Shown: one piece after another, positions 30,008 to 37,224 of the stretch
Position numbering within the stretch: position 1 is the first letter of the stretch
How the letters are laid out: every line of letters begins with the position of its first letter
The notes under the pieces: generated by a model
What the model saw: only the letters and a program-made list of their open reading frames with translations
Databases searched by the model: none
What the model was told of the DNA's origin: nothing
Translations under genes and position numbers: made by a program
NCBI RefSeq assembly: GCF_021395205.1
Contig: NZ_JAJVCS010000003.1
Coordinates: forward strand, 248,001 to 312,000
Source of the DNA: Polynucleobacter sp. IMCC 30228
Lineage (GTDB): Bacteria; Pseudomonadota; Gammaproteobacteria; Burkholderiales; Burkholderiaceae
Direction: 5' to 3'
DNA length: 64,000 bases

Positions 30008-30133
30008 TTTATTACTCCCGCTTACCAGTACGCTTACCACCCAAACAGTATGTGGTTGCAGATAGGTGGCTAATGCAATTGAAGCTATGAATCTCTTATT
30101 GCACTGTGGGATCAATGCTCTCGCGATAAGCGC
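30008..30133. other. Gene-free junction between tRNA-Ser terminator and hipA
   Basis: Contains CGCTTACCA twice, at 30019-30027 and 30031-30039, a 12-base tandem period. No coding frame or RNA is convincing. Such short repeats next to a tRNA could be a recombination scar, but no copy of the tRNA 3' end was found at the other side of the accessory region. Confidence 0.4.
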
Positions 30134-31441
30134 TTAGTTTTTGGCTAAGATCTTGATTAATTCAGTGCTGCAAATATCATCGATATGCCTAAAGGCTAGA
30201 AAGATTCCATCGATTTGATCTGCAGCAATTCCAAGGCTTTCAAAGTGTGTTTTCCATTGTCTGGTTACTCGCCATACACGATCGATAATGTCGTTTGCTT
30301 GCTGCGCAGATAGGCCAAAGCGCTCTTTGGCACCATAGGCATTATCGAGTGTTGCTAATTTACCTTGTGGTCCAACGCCTAGATGTTGATAACGCTCACT
30401 TGCAATGACTACATGAGGCATTACATCATAGAGCGGACTTAGGCTCCAGCCCTTTAGCTCATGATTCCATAAGAATGCATGATTGCGTAGATGATCATCA
30501 TCGTTACTAACAAAAATATTAAAGATCATGCGTGCATATAGTTCTTCAATATCAGCTTTGACTGTTTGAACCACGCAATATCTGCGGATGGTATCCGCAA
30601 TATCCATATAGCTTTTTGTATTAGATTCTGATTCGTGACAGGCAACTAAGGTGAGGGCGCTAACGATATGATGACGAATTTCTACTGGCCGAGCAAAAGC
30701 AGTCCAAGAGCGATCAAAGCGTTTGACCATCAACACTTTTTTCTTGCCAACTTGTTCTAATTGAGTTTGCGCTACATTAAGACCGGCTAACTGCGCAAGT
30801 TTGAGTGTGGCGTATTCAATGCTTGGTACATCTAAAGCGCCATCTGTGTTACCTGGAAACTTAGCCATCCATAAAATATTTTCATCATCGCGCACACTTG
30901 CCTTAGGACGCATGCCCCCAAGGCCGCTACCCACAATCAAAATTCTGGATAACGCTTCCGATAATGGCAAACCTGCCTCAATTTTTTGTGCGCCTTCTAG
31001 TATGTAAGATAGATTATGAATGCTTTCATGAGCAGGGCGCTCCTCTTGATCTAAGGAAGATCGAATATCCAAAGCCCCCACACGATCACTGCCTGCTTCG
31101 AGTAGATAGGTTGACTCTGGAAGACTATTGGGCGGGACCTTAAGCCTAGCTTCAATCACTCTTCTTCCCCACGAATCAGGGGCAGCATCCCGAATTCCAC
31201 CAAAAGATTCTAAACCGTTAGGTGGAACGAGGCGTTTGCCTTTGATCTCACTTTTATTCTTAAGACTAAGAGCGACTGGATCCACTTCTTGCGCGTTGCT
31301 CTTATCTAAATAGCGCAAGCCATAAGCAAATGAAGAGGCAATGAGTCTTGAGCCTTCTTCATCTATTTGCAGTTGTCCTGCTGGCACAAATTCACCATCA
31401 AGATTGGCAAAGACAAAAAGATCTTTAGTGGTATTTGCCAT
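30134..31441 (-). CDS. hipA: HipA-family serine/threonine kinase toxin
   Basis: Toxin of a type II module, 435 residues. The known E. coli HipA phosphorylates glutamyl-tRNA synthetase; the target here is unknown. The N-terminal subdomain has VFANLDGEFVPAGQLQ. The glycine-rich motif IVGSGLGGMRPKASV carries the ATP-contact lysine. VLMVKRFDR forms the beta-strand core, FVSNDDDHLRNHAFLW holds the catalytic Asp/His/Asn, and WSLSPLYDVMPH contains the metal-binding Asp of the DFG-like position. All key residues appear present, so it is probably active. Its ATG shares a base with the stop of hipB (TGATG). Confidence 0.92.
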   Translation of the reverse strand: MANTTKDLFVFANLDGEFVPAGQLQIDEEGSRLIASSFAYGLRYLDKSNAQEVDPVALSLKNKSEIKGKRLVPPNGLESFGGIRDAAPDSWGRRVIEARLKVPPNSLPESTYLLEAGSDRVGALDIRSSLDQEERPAHESIHNLSYILEGAQKIEAGLPLSEALSRILIVGSGLGGMRPKASVRDDENILWMAKFPGNTDGALDVPSIEYATLKLAQLAGLNVAQTQLEQVGKKKVLMVKRFDRSWTAFARPVEIRHHIVSALTLVACHESESNTKSYMDIADTIRRYCVVQTVKADIEELYARMIFNIFVSNDDDHLRNHAFLWNHELKGWSLSPLYDVMPHVVIASERYQHLGVGPQGKLATLDNAYGAKERFGLSAQQANDIIDRVWRVTRQWKTHFESLGIAADQIDGIFLAFRHIDDICSTELIKILAKN

Positions 31442-31782
31442 CAGAAATCAAGCGCTTTCATTTCCGCTGCACTTAAATCACGCACGCGTTGTGGACGTGA
31501 GCGACGCTCTAAAGCAATGATCGCAGGATCATCTCCGCTTAAGAGTTGCAACAAGTTCATGCCTGGAGCGATTGCATCTAAGTAACGCAGGAGCGCGCCA
31601 ATAGCTACACCAGGATCACCCTTTTCAATGCGCTGTGCAGTAGCGCGAGATAGGCCGGCGCGGACTGCTGCTTCACTTTGGCGAACACGACGCGCAAGAC
31701 GCAAAGAAACAAGGCATTGCGCTATTTCAGCGGATTGGCCAAGTTGCTTTGATGCTAGGGTCAGTTGTTGATCTACGCGCAT
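31441..31782 (-). CDS. hipB: HipB-family antitoxin (HTH)
   Basis: Antitoxin and autorepressor, 113 residues from the ATG at 31782, chosen for the GAGG ribosome site 5 bases upstream; an ATG at 31797 has none. An Xre-type helix-turn-helix occupies residues 28-75 (LRLARRVRQSEAAVRAGLSR, then ATAQRIEKGDPGVAIGALLR). The C-terminal tail RRSRPQRVRDLSAAEMKALD is basic and probably contacts the toxin. Order antitoxin-toxin and overlapping stop/start give tight coupling. Repeats upstream at 31823-31897 are the likely operators. Confidence 0.9.
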   Translation of the reverse strand: MRVDQQLTLASKQLGQSAEIAQCLVSLRLARRVRQSEAAVRAGLSRATAQRIEKGDPGVAIGALLRYLDAIAPGMNLLQLLSGDDPAIIALERRSRPQRVRDLSAAEMKALDF

Positions 31783-31822
31783 AGTTGCCTCATGCATTTT
31801 GTTGAGTATGAGGCGTTAATAT

Positions 31823-31897
31823 ACCTGTTTATGCGCTATAGGTCAATAAATATGAATTATAAATGAGTCTTTAAGTAGTTTAATGACCTATTTATGA
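31823..31897 (-). promoter_or_regulatory. Candidate HipB operator/promoter with repeated half-sites
   Basis: TAGGTCAATAA at 31839-31849 and TTAATGACCTA at 31880-31890 are inverted with one mismatch. ACCTGTTTATG at 31823-31833 and ACCTATTTATG at 31887-31897 are direct copies with one mismatch. All lie 41-115 bases upstream of the hipB start in AT-rich DNA. Spaced operators of this sort are how HipB represses its own operon in E. coli, though the sequence differs. Confidence 0.55.
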
Positions 31898-32209
31898 GTA
31901 TTTTAATGGTTTACAGTAGAAAATTTAGGCTTGTAATTTCGTTAAAGGGGCGCCTCGATACCGGACTACTTCTCCATGCATTTTTCTACAAAGTCAGTTG
32001 TGGATAACCCAGATCCCACCATACCCTCACCAGCCTTTATCGACTAATTCACTAAGCCAACCTATACGTAGTAATTTGCTCAAGGGCTAACCCTCTGTGC
32101 AGTTTCCTGACCATAGAAAAGTCGGTTTATAGCAACATCGCCACTTCTAAATTGAGCAAAAAACAAGCGGGGGGGGGGGTAATATTGCTAAACAATTCTA
32201 AATTTTAGA
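31898..32209. other. Long intergenic region between hipB and the subtilase gene
   Basis: About 310 bases without a believable gene. It contains a TGTGGATAA string (31999-32007; a single DnaA-box match), and a run of 11 G at 32169-32179. A 17-base palindrome, ATTCTAAA-T-TTTAGAAT at 32195-32211, overlaps the next start codon. The G-run lies 30 bases before the ATG, in promoter or leader position. Confidence 0.6.
32169..32179 (+). repeat. Poly-G tract (11 G), possible phase-variation element
   Basis: Uninterrupted run of eleven G in otherwise AT-rich DNA, 30 bases upstream of the subtilase lipoprotein start. No other G-run this long was noticed in the window. Homopolymers of this length slip during replication. 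They can change promoter spacing or leader structure; because it lies outside the coding region, reading frame would not change. Confidence 0.8.
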
Positions 32210-33094
32210 ATGGCTTATATGACAAAGCACCTTGTGTACGCGCTGCTTACATTTATATCAATATTACTAGCTGCTTGTGGAGGCGGTGGAGGTGATAGTT
32301 CATCAACGAGCAGTTCATCGTCAAGTGCTTCACTTCCAGCAGGATGTTGTTCAATTTATCAAACTGCAGCAGTTCAAGCAGCATATCTTGCAGGGTATAC
32401 AGGTCAAGGTTCTACTGCTTTAAATTTAGATTGGTCAACGCATTCTAATCCTGACGGAGCATCACATCAAACGGTCACAAATGGAATTATTGCTGGATCC
32501 GGTGGAGTAGCAACTTATGCAACCTTGGTACCTGTAACTTACGCGGCAACCGTCAGCACCTCAAATTGGATTGGAATAATCTCAAACACATTAGCTGGGA
32601 TGAGTAATGGTCAAACGCTCAATCTCAGTGCATATACTACTGGAACCTCTAGTACCGCGATAACCGCCCCCACCACAGTTCCTAGTATCGTAGTTACGAT
32701 GGCAGCGGGCAATGATGGTCAGCCAACTTTAAATAAAAGTGAGACTGCGGCACTTTATAACTCCGCCTATAAAAGTAATTTAATTTTAGTTGGCGCATTA
32801 GGAGCTGATGGAAATATTGCGTCTTATTCTTCAACAGCAGGAGCAGCAGCGGACCGGTTTGTAGTCGACTACGGAACATCAACCACCCCTTATTCAGGAA
32901 CCTCCTATTCAGCCCCAAGAGTTGCAGGATATGCGGCAATTATTAAGCAAAAATATCCGAATGCTACTGGCGAACAAATTGCAGCTGCGATCTTAAATAC
33001 CGCAGTTCTTAAACCAGGTTGGGATCCAGTAATCTACGGTAAGGGTCAAGTAGATTTAACTGCGGCCTTAAGTTCGGCCGGTGGGCTTAAATAA
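32210..33094 (+). CDS. Compact subtilisin-like (S8) serine protease lipoprotein
   Basis: 294 residues from the ATG at 32210; a second ATG at 32219 also fits, and neither has a clear ribosome site. The lipobox LLAAC (Cys 23) is followed by GGGGG and a Ser-rich tether to residue 42. The catalytic residues can be aligned: Asp74 in TALNLDWST, His86 in SHQTVTNGIIAG, the oxyanion Asn168 in VVTMAAGNDG and Ser232 in GTSYSAPRVAG. The Asp and His surroundings depart from the usual DTG and HGTHVAG, while the Ser motif is orthodox. No propeptide is evident and the domain is about 250 residues, small for S8. It is likely surface or periplasm anchored. Substrate unknown. Confidence 0.75.
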   Translation: MAYMTKHLVYALLTFISILLAACGGGGGDSSSTSSSSSSASLPAGCCSIYQTAAVQAAYLAGYTGQGSTALNLDWSTHSNPDGASHQTVTNGIIAGSGGVATYATLVPVTYAATVSTSNWIGIISNTLAGMSNGQTLNLSAYTTGTSSTAITAPTTVPSIVVTMAAGNDGQPTLNKSETAALYNSAYKSNLILVGALGADGNIASYSSTAGAAADRFVVDYGTSTTPYSGTSYSAPRVAGYAAIIKQKYPNATGEQIAAAILNTAVLKPGWDPVIYGKGQVDLTAALSSAGGLK

Positions 33095-33168
33095 ATATAT
33101 TCATTTGCCGTCAATTCTGATCTCCCCAAGGGCAAAGTTCGCCTGTAACTATCAGCTTACATTGTTTA

Positions 33169-34383
33169 CTAAAATTGAACTCGCACTCCACTGGCAAATG
33201 AACTAACGCTAGTTGCGGAATAAATGCTGGTCGCTCCTCCTTTATCAATGCCATAAATAGCATATAAATTAGTGCGTTTACTAAGGTAATAATTGGCGCC
33301 AATTTGCCAAGCATTTATTTTTGAAGAGGGGCTATTAATTCCGTAGGTAGTGTATTGCCCATTACCAATATTGGCCCAGCTTTCAATATTGCTAGTAAAA
33401 AACCCCCTAAGCCCAATTTGTTGCGCAGACCTTGAAAGGGTATATGAAGCATCAAGCAGATTGGTGACCTTACGATTAACAAATTGCAAATAAGTTTTGA
33501 AATAGCCAAAGTCATAAGTTGCTCCAGCGTAATATTGGTTATCTTGAGTATTTACACCTCCTTCTGCCCAAGCCCAAACCTTCGGATCTGGTGTAAATGC
33601 AGTAGATGGACAGGCGCCAGGCTGCGCGCAACCGTAACCTAGATTTTGTGATTTAAGTGCCTGATATGCTACCCCTAGATAAAATTTCTCTTGAATATAT
33701 TGTCCGGAAATCCCCCAGCCACTGGTACTATTTTTAATCGGCACGGGTTCGGTTTTTGATTGAGCGCTCAAAGTATCGCTACGAATAATAGCGATTCCTG
33801 CTAGCGTAAAACCAGATACATCTGCGGTTTTAAATGATAAGGTTGAGTGTGTTCTGGTGGTTAAAGCAATGCTAACGCCACCAACGCCAGCATTATCATC
33901 GAATGTGCCATTTGCACGCGTGCCGCCTTTGGAATAAATAGGGTAAACAGCCGATCCAGGGGTATTGTTGGTATGACCCACATCGGTTGCAGCTAATTGA
34001 TTATAAATTGGGGTATTTTGGGTACCAATTGCAAATTGGCCCAAACTTGTCGCGCCTAGACCAAGAAAACTTTGACGATCTTGCCAGTGCGAAAGGAAGC
34101 CATTGGCAGGCTGCATATCAGTTTCAAGGGTAAAAAAAGCAAAGACACCGCCGCCTAAATCTTCAGTACCTTTAAATCCCAAGCGGCTGGTCTGTTGTGC
34201 TGAGTTACCAAACACCACGGTATTGGTAGCTTCGTCAGGAATAATGGTGGTGCCGTTAGTCTTTATATTAATATAGCCCACATCGACAATGCCATAAATT
34301 GTTACGCCTGACTGCGCACTGGCTTTGCTTACATATATGCTAAGTACGCTGCATGCCGCAATAGTAAAAATCGACTTATTCAA
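33169..34383 (-). CDS. Gram-negative general porin
   Basis: Trimeric outer-membrane porin of the beta-proteobacterial OmpC/Omp32 type, 404 residues. The signal peptide ends ASAQS, then the first strand GVTIYGIVDVGY and the family segment SRLGFKGTEDLGGGVFAFFT. The last residue is Phe (SGVRVQF), the usual C-terminal outer-membrane insertion signal. The start is TTG, preceded directly in frame by a TAG stop, so it cannot lie further upstream. The sequence has the alternating strand pattern throughout and no break. It lies tail to tail with the subtilase gene, 74 bases apart. Confidence 0.92.
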   Translation of the reverse strand: MNKSIFTIAACSVLSIYVSKASAQSGVTIYGIVDVGYINIKTNGTTIIPDEATNTVVFGNSAQQTSRLGFKGTEDLGGGVFAFFTLETDMQPANGFLSHWQDRQSFLGLGATSLGQFAIGTQNTPIYNQLAATDVGHTNNTPGSAVYPIYSKGGTRANGTFDDNAGVGGVSIALTTRTHSTLSFKTADVSGFTLAGIAIIRSDTLSAQSKTEPVPIKNSTSGWGISGQYIQEKFYLGVAYQALKSQNLGYGCAQPGACPSTAFTPDPKVWAWAEGGVNTQDNQYYAGATYDFGYFKTYLQFVNRKVTNLLDASYTLSRSAQQIGLRGFFTSNIESWANIGNGQYTTYGINSPSSKINAWQIGANYYLSKRTNLYAIYGIDKGGATSIYSATSVSSFASGVRVQF

Positions 34384-34473
34384 CTAGATTTAATCCAGAT
34401 ATTATTATTGTTTGTATCTCAACATCATATCGATAAAATTAATAAGAGCGCTAATTTCCTTTATAATATTAAA

Positions 34474-34692
34474 ATGAGCAAAAAACTGATATGGATGATA
34501 GTTTCAATTTTAATAGTGTTTGTTTTAGTGAGCGTTGCAGCTCGAAGCTTCTGTGACGCAGCGCCAAATAGTGCAATTAGTTCATTTGTAGAAAAAAATA
34601 TTCCCAAGCCAAACAACGTTGATATTAATGAATTAAGACGTATGTGGATAGTAGTTTTTTCTAAATTTTGTGCAACGACCAGTAACCGCTGA
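34474..34692 (+). CDS. Small hypothetical membrane or exported protein
   Basis: Seventy-two residues from the ATG at 34474 (an earlier in-frame ATG exists at 34408). MSKKLIWMIVSILIVFVLVSVAA is a strong membrane anchor or signal peptide, followed by about 45 polar residues with two cysteines (SFCDAA and SKFCATT) that could form a disulfide. No family is recognised. The ribosome site is weak, and the gene lies alone between the porin and the DUF3443 gene, divergent from the first and convergent with the second. Confidence 0.5.
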   Translation: MSKKLIWMIVSILIVFVLVSVAARSFCDAAPNSAISSFVEKNIPKPNNVDINELRRMWIVVFSKFCATTSNR

Positions 34693-34798
34693 TTGAAGTT
34701 AGCTTAGTTATGGGGCCTTACGCTGATTCGCAAAATTCTCCGCTCAACAAAATTGACATGACTACGACTTATTTTGTTGCACCATTAAAAAAATCAAA
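34693..34798. other. Short gap between two convergent accessory genes
   Basis: No coding frame, RNA or clear terminator hairpin is visible here. Confidence 0.4.
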
Positions 34799-36016
34799 TT
34801 AATTATCGGTATAGGCAAAGTAGGGGCCAGTGCCTGCATTGCTTGTTTTGCCAGATATGCCAACATAAACGGTTCGACCAAAGAAGAAGGGCAGACCCCA
34901 ATCGAATGATTGGGCACCAGCGGCTGGTATGGGGCCGGCTAGATTATTAAATGCATGATTAGTAACGCCAAGATTATTTGCATTTGCAACTGAAAAATTT
35001 ACCGTGCTTGTAGTATTGTTTTGTAATGTCATTGTAGCGGTATAAGTTTTGGTACTGGCAGGGCAGTATAAGCCTCCAACTGAACAGATCGATAATTCAT
35101 TGCTATTACTTCCAGCTACAAAATAAAGGGCATTACTGCCACTATCAATATAGCTTTGCGAGTAAGCAATACCGTTAAAAATAGTTGTAAAGTAACCATT
35201 ACTATTTGCGGGAATAAAGTTTGCCCCGTTTGATGCATTATTTGCTTGAGTGTCAATACCAAAAATGACTGACCCTGTGACTGTAGGTGCACCACTTGCA
35301 CTGACTTGTGGCAAGCGAATTAAAAGCCCATTATTGTTTACCGCAAATGCAGCAATTGGATTTTGGATTTGATAATTGGGCGGTGGAGTAATTTCGCAAG
35401 CATTAGCCGCACTGGGAATGCAATTAAAGTAAGGGCCAGTGTCGTAGAGGGTGTTAGAGACTCCAATAATGCCATTTGCACCCATGGCAGCTGGAGTTTG
35501 ATTAGTGGGTTGCCCATTGCTACATGCACTAGGAACAATGCCATTATTGCTATCATCAATGACCTGTATTGCCATTGAGCTCGCTAATTCACCTGCCATA
35601 CGTATATCTGCAACTTTTACGGCACCCCATGTAACACCAGAGCCAAAAAGAGCGCATTCATAAATATTTGGTGATGGTAATCCCAAATTGAGCGACTTCA
35701 CTGCCGAAGCAAAAATGCGTAAACCCTGAGATCCGGTATCGAGCATAATATTATGAATAGTTTTGCAGTTATATGTGCCTGGGTCGCAAATAGTAACGCT
35801 TACGAAGGGAATATTAGATTGACCATTTAGACCCTCTGCTATCGTTACACTAAGTGAATTTGCGGCTAATACTACGCTTTCATAGTCCGTGTTACGGCTG
35901 TTTGTTGGCGCGGTACTCGAAGTATTATTATTATCTCCACCGCAAGAAATAATGCTGATAGCAACGCCAATACTACATAAGCATTGCAGCTTAAAGCGAG
36001 AATAAATTGATTTCAT
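34799..36016 (-). CDS. DUF3443 lipoprotein with retropepsin-like motif
   Basis: 405 residues. The signal peptide (MKSIYSRFKLQCLCSIGVAI) leads to a lipobox-like SIISC (Cys 25), then a GGDNNNTSS tether. The core has VSVTICDPGTYNCKTIHNIM, followed by LDTGSQGLRIF near residue 93, which matches the DTG(S) active-site signature of aspartic peptidases. A second hydrophobic-Asp-Ser-Gly site, SYIDSGSNALYF, lies near residue 286, as expected for a two-lobed pepsin-like fold. The protein is recognised as the Burkholderia-type DUF3443 family, described mainly as secreted and of unknown function. Cysteines are paired in spacing suited to disulfides. Confidence 0.78.
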   Translation of the reverse strand: MKSIYSRFKLQCLCSIGVAISIISCGGDNNNTSSTAPTNSRNTDYESVVLAANSLSVTIAEGLNGQSNIPFVSVTICDPGTYNCKTIHNIMLDTGSQGLRIFASAVKSLNLGLPSPNIYECALFGSGVTWGAVKVADIRMAGELASSMAIQVIDDSNNGIVPSACSNGQPTNQTPAAMGANGIIGVSNTLYDTGPYFNCIPSAANACEITPPPNYQIQNPIAAFAVNNNGLLIRLPQVSASGAPTVTGSVIFGIDTQANNASNGANFIPANSNGYFTTIFNGIAYSQSYIDSGSNALYFVAGSNSNELSICSVGGLYCPASTKTYTATMTLQNNTTSTVNFSVANANNLGVTNHAFNNLAGPIPAAGAQSFDWGLPFFFGRTVYVGISGKTSNAGTGPYFAYTDN

Positions 36017-36144
36017 GATTGATCGATTTATAATCGGCAGTTAGTAAGCATGCCCCACTCTAGCCCAATAATTTGCAAATTACATGCAGGTTTACCCTAA
36101 ATTTAGACTAGAGAAATTTCTTTTTTAGCTTTAAAGGTTATTCA

Positions 36145-36555
36145 ATTAAAAATATTTATTCTTTTTGTAGTTACTTATTGCTTAGTATCATGCTGCTTTT
36201 AACGGCATGTAAAAAAGAAGAGGGTAGCTTTCGCCTTTTATGTACTGGCGACTATTTGATTAAAAATTACTACACGGCAAATAATCAAACGGCTGAGGCT
36301 GAGAAAGTAAAGCGTCAAACGTTTGAATTTATTGATAAGAAGGCCAAGGGCTCAATACCATGCCAAATTTGGTCTGCAGAGCAGATTGAATGCGAAGAAA
36401 TTAGCACTGCCTCATACGATGAACACGACTTTAAAGTGAAATACAATCGTACTACTGGCGTACTAAATGAATATAGCTTAATGAAGCGGGGTGAATACAC
36501 TAGCGAGCAACGCTTTACTGGGCAGTGCATTACAGTTAGTAATAAAAAAATCTAG
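36145..36555 (+). CDS. Small lipoprotein, apparent ATT start
   Basis: 136 residues if it starts at ATT 36145. That start has AAAGG seven bases upstream (36133-36137) and gives a full lipoprotein signal: Lys at position 2, a hydrophobic core and LLLTAC. The only standard start nearby, TTG at 36178, has no ribosome site and begins inside the hydrophobic core, without the positive n-region. The mature part is polar with four further cysteines (LLCTG, IPCQI, IECEE, GQCIT). No family is recognised. It is followed after 7 bases by another small lipoprotein gene, and the two look like one operon. Confidence 0.6.
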   Translation: MKNIYSFCSYLLLSIMLLLTACKKEEGSFRLLCTGDYLIKNYYTANNQTAEAEKVKRQTFEFIDKKAKGSIPCQIWSAEQIECEEISTASYDEHDFKVKYNRTTGVLNEYSLMKRGEYTSEQRFTGQCITVSNKKI

Positions 36556-36562
36556 GATTAAT

Positions 36563-36769
36563 ATGAAATTAATTTTTAGCCTACTCTTTTCAGCATTGGT
36601 TTTGGTAGCATGCGCCAAAATACCAACGCAAAACTTAGATACATCTAAAAATAATGCGAAGACGTTTAATCAGGACATTGCTGATTGTCAATTGGCTTAT
36701 CCCGAGCAAAACTCGGGAATTCATCATAAGCAATGGATTAACTGCATGGAATTAAAAGGTTGGCGCTAA
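36563..36769 (+). CDS. Small lipoprotein
   Basis: Sixty-eight residues. Signal MKLIFSLLFSALVLVAC gives a lipobox VLVAC (Cys 17). The ATG at 36563 has AGGA seven bases before it. The mature part is about 50 residues with two cysteines (ADCQLAY and WINCMELKGWR) that could pair. The Cys-containing C-terminal pattern is reminiscent of small outer-membrane lipoproteins, but I do not recognise a family. Co-transcribed with the preceding lipoprotein gene. Confidence 0.68.
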   Translation: MKLIFSLLFSALVLVACAKIPTQNLDTSKNNAKTFNQDIADCQLAYPEQNSGIHHKQWINCMELKGWR

Positions 36770-36816
36770 ATTTTGTTTGCTTGGGTTCTGGCTCAGGCCT
36801 GATTAGGCCCGAATTC

Positions 36817-37203
36817 TCAGCGCTGAATTAACTCTATTTTGTAGCCATCGGGGTCTACTACAAATGCGATTACTGTAGCACCTCCTTTTACGGGCCCAGC
36901 TTCGCGGGTAATGACCCCGCCAGCGGCTTTAATTTTTTCGCAGGCACCATAGGCATCTGGTACTTCGATGGCAATGTGGCCATAGGCCGTGCCCATTTCA
37001 TAGCCTTCTACCCCGTGGTTATGGGTTAGTTCAATTTCTGCCTGGCCATCGGCGTTACCTTTACCAAAGCCTACAAAAGCCAATGAATAATGTTGGTCGG
37101 GGCGCTCGGTTGTACGCAATAGGTTCATACCCATGACTTGGGTATAAAAGTCGATCGATCGGGCTAGGTTACCGACTCGTAGCATGGTGTGGAGGATCAT
37201 CAT
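36817..37203 (-). CDS. gloA: Lactoylglutathione lyase (glyoxalase I)
   Basis: Converts the methylglyoxal-glutathione hemithioacetal to S-lactoylglutathione. The product is 129 residues, starting at ATG 37203 (37200 is equally possible). The metal ligands are visible: His in [19 protein letters not shown], Glu in [10 protein letters not shown], His in YGHIAIEV, and Glu in GYKIELIQ. The single-domain length fits the nickel-type bacterial enzyme. It is divergent from selD, with 21 bases between the two starts. Confidence 0.94.
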   Translation of the reverse strand: MMILHTMLRVGNLARSIDFYTQVMGMNLLRTTERPDQHYSLAFVGFGKGNADGQAEIELTHNHGVEGYEMGTAYGHIAIEVPDAYGACEKIKAAGGVITREAGPVKGGATVIAFVVDPDGYKIELIQR

Positions 37204-37224
37204 AGGAGACAATATACTGCGTTT

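Noticed and set aside
29897-30115. Minus-strand frame ending RRREDSNLRSEF
   Set aside because: Antisense to tRNA-Ser and its terminator; the same kind of tRNA artefact.
31999-32007. TGTGGATAA, a perfect DnaA-box match
   Set aside because: Only one copy, with no cluster, AT-rich unwinding element or dnaA/dnaN genes nearby; not an origin.
36794-36814. GGCCT-GATT-AGGCC inverted repeat between small lipoprotein and gloA
   Set aside because: Stem of five bases without a following T-run on either strand; too weak to call a terminator.
29844-36816. Search for att duplication of the tRNA-Ser 3' end at the right side of the accessory block
   Set aside because: No copy of the tRNA end was recognised, and no integrase gene is present.
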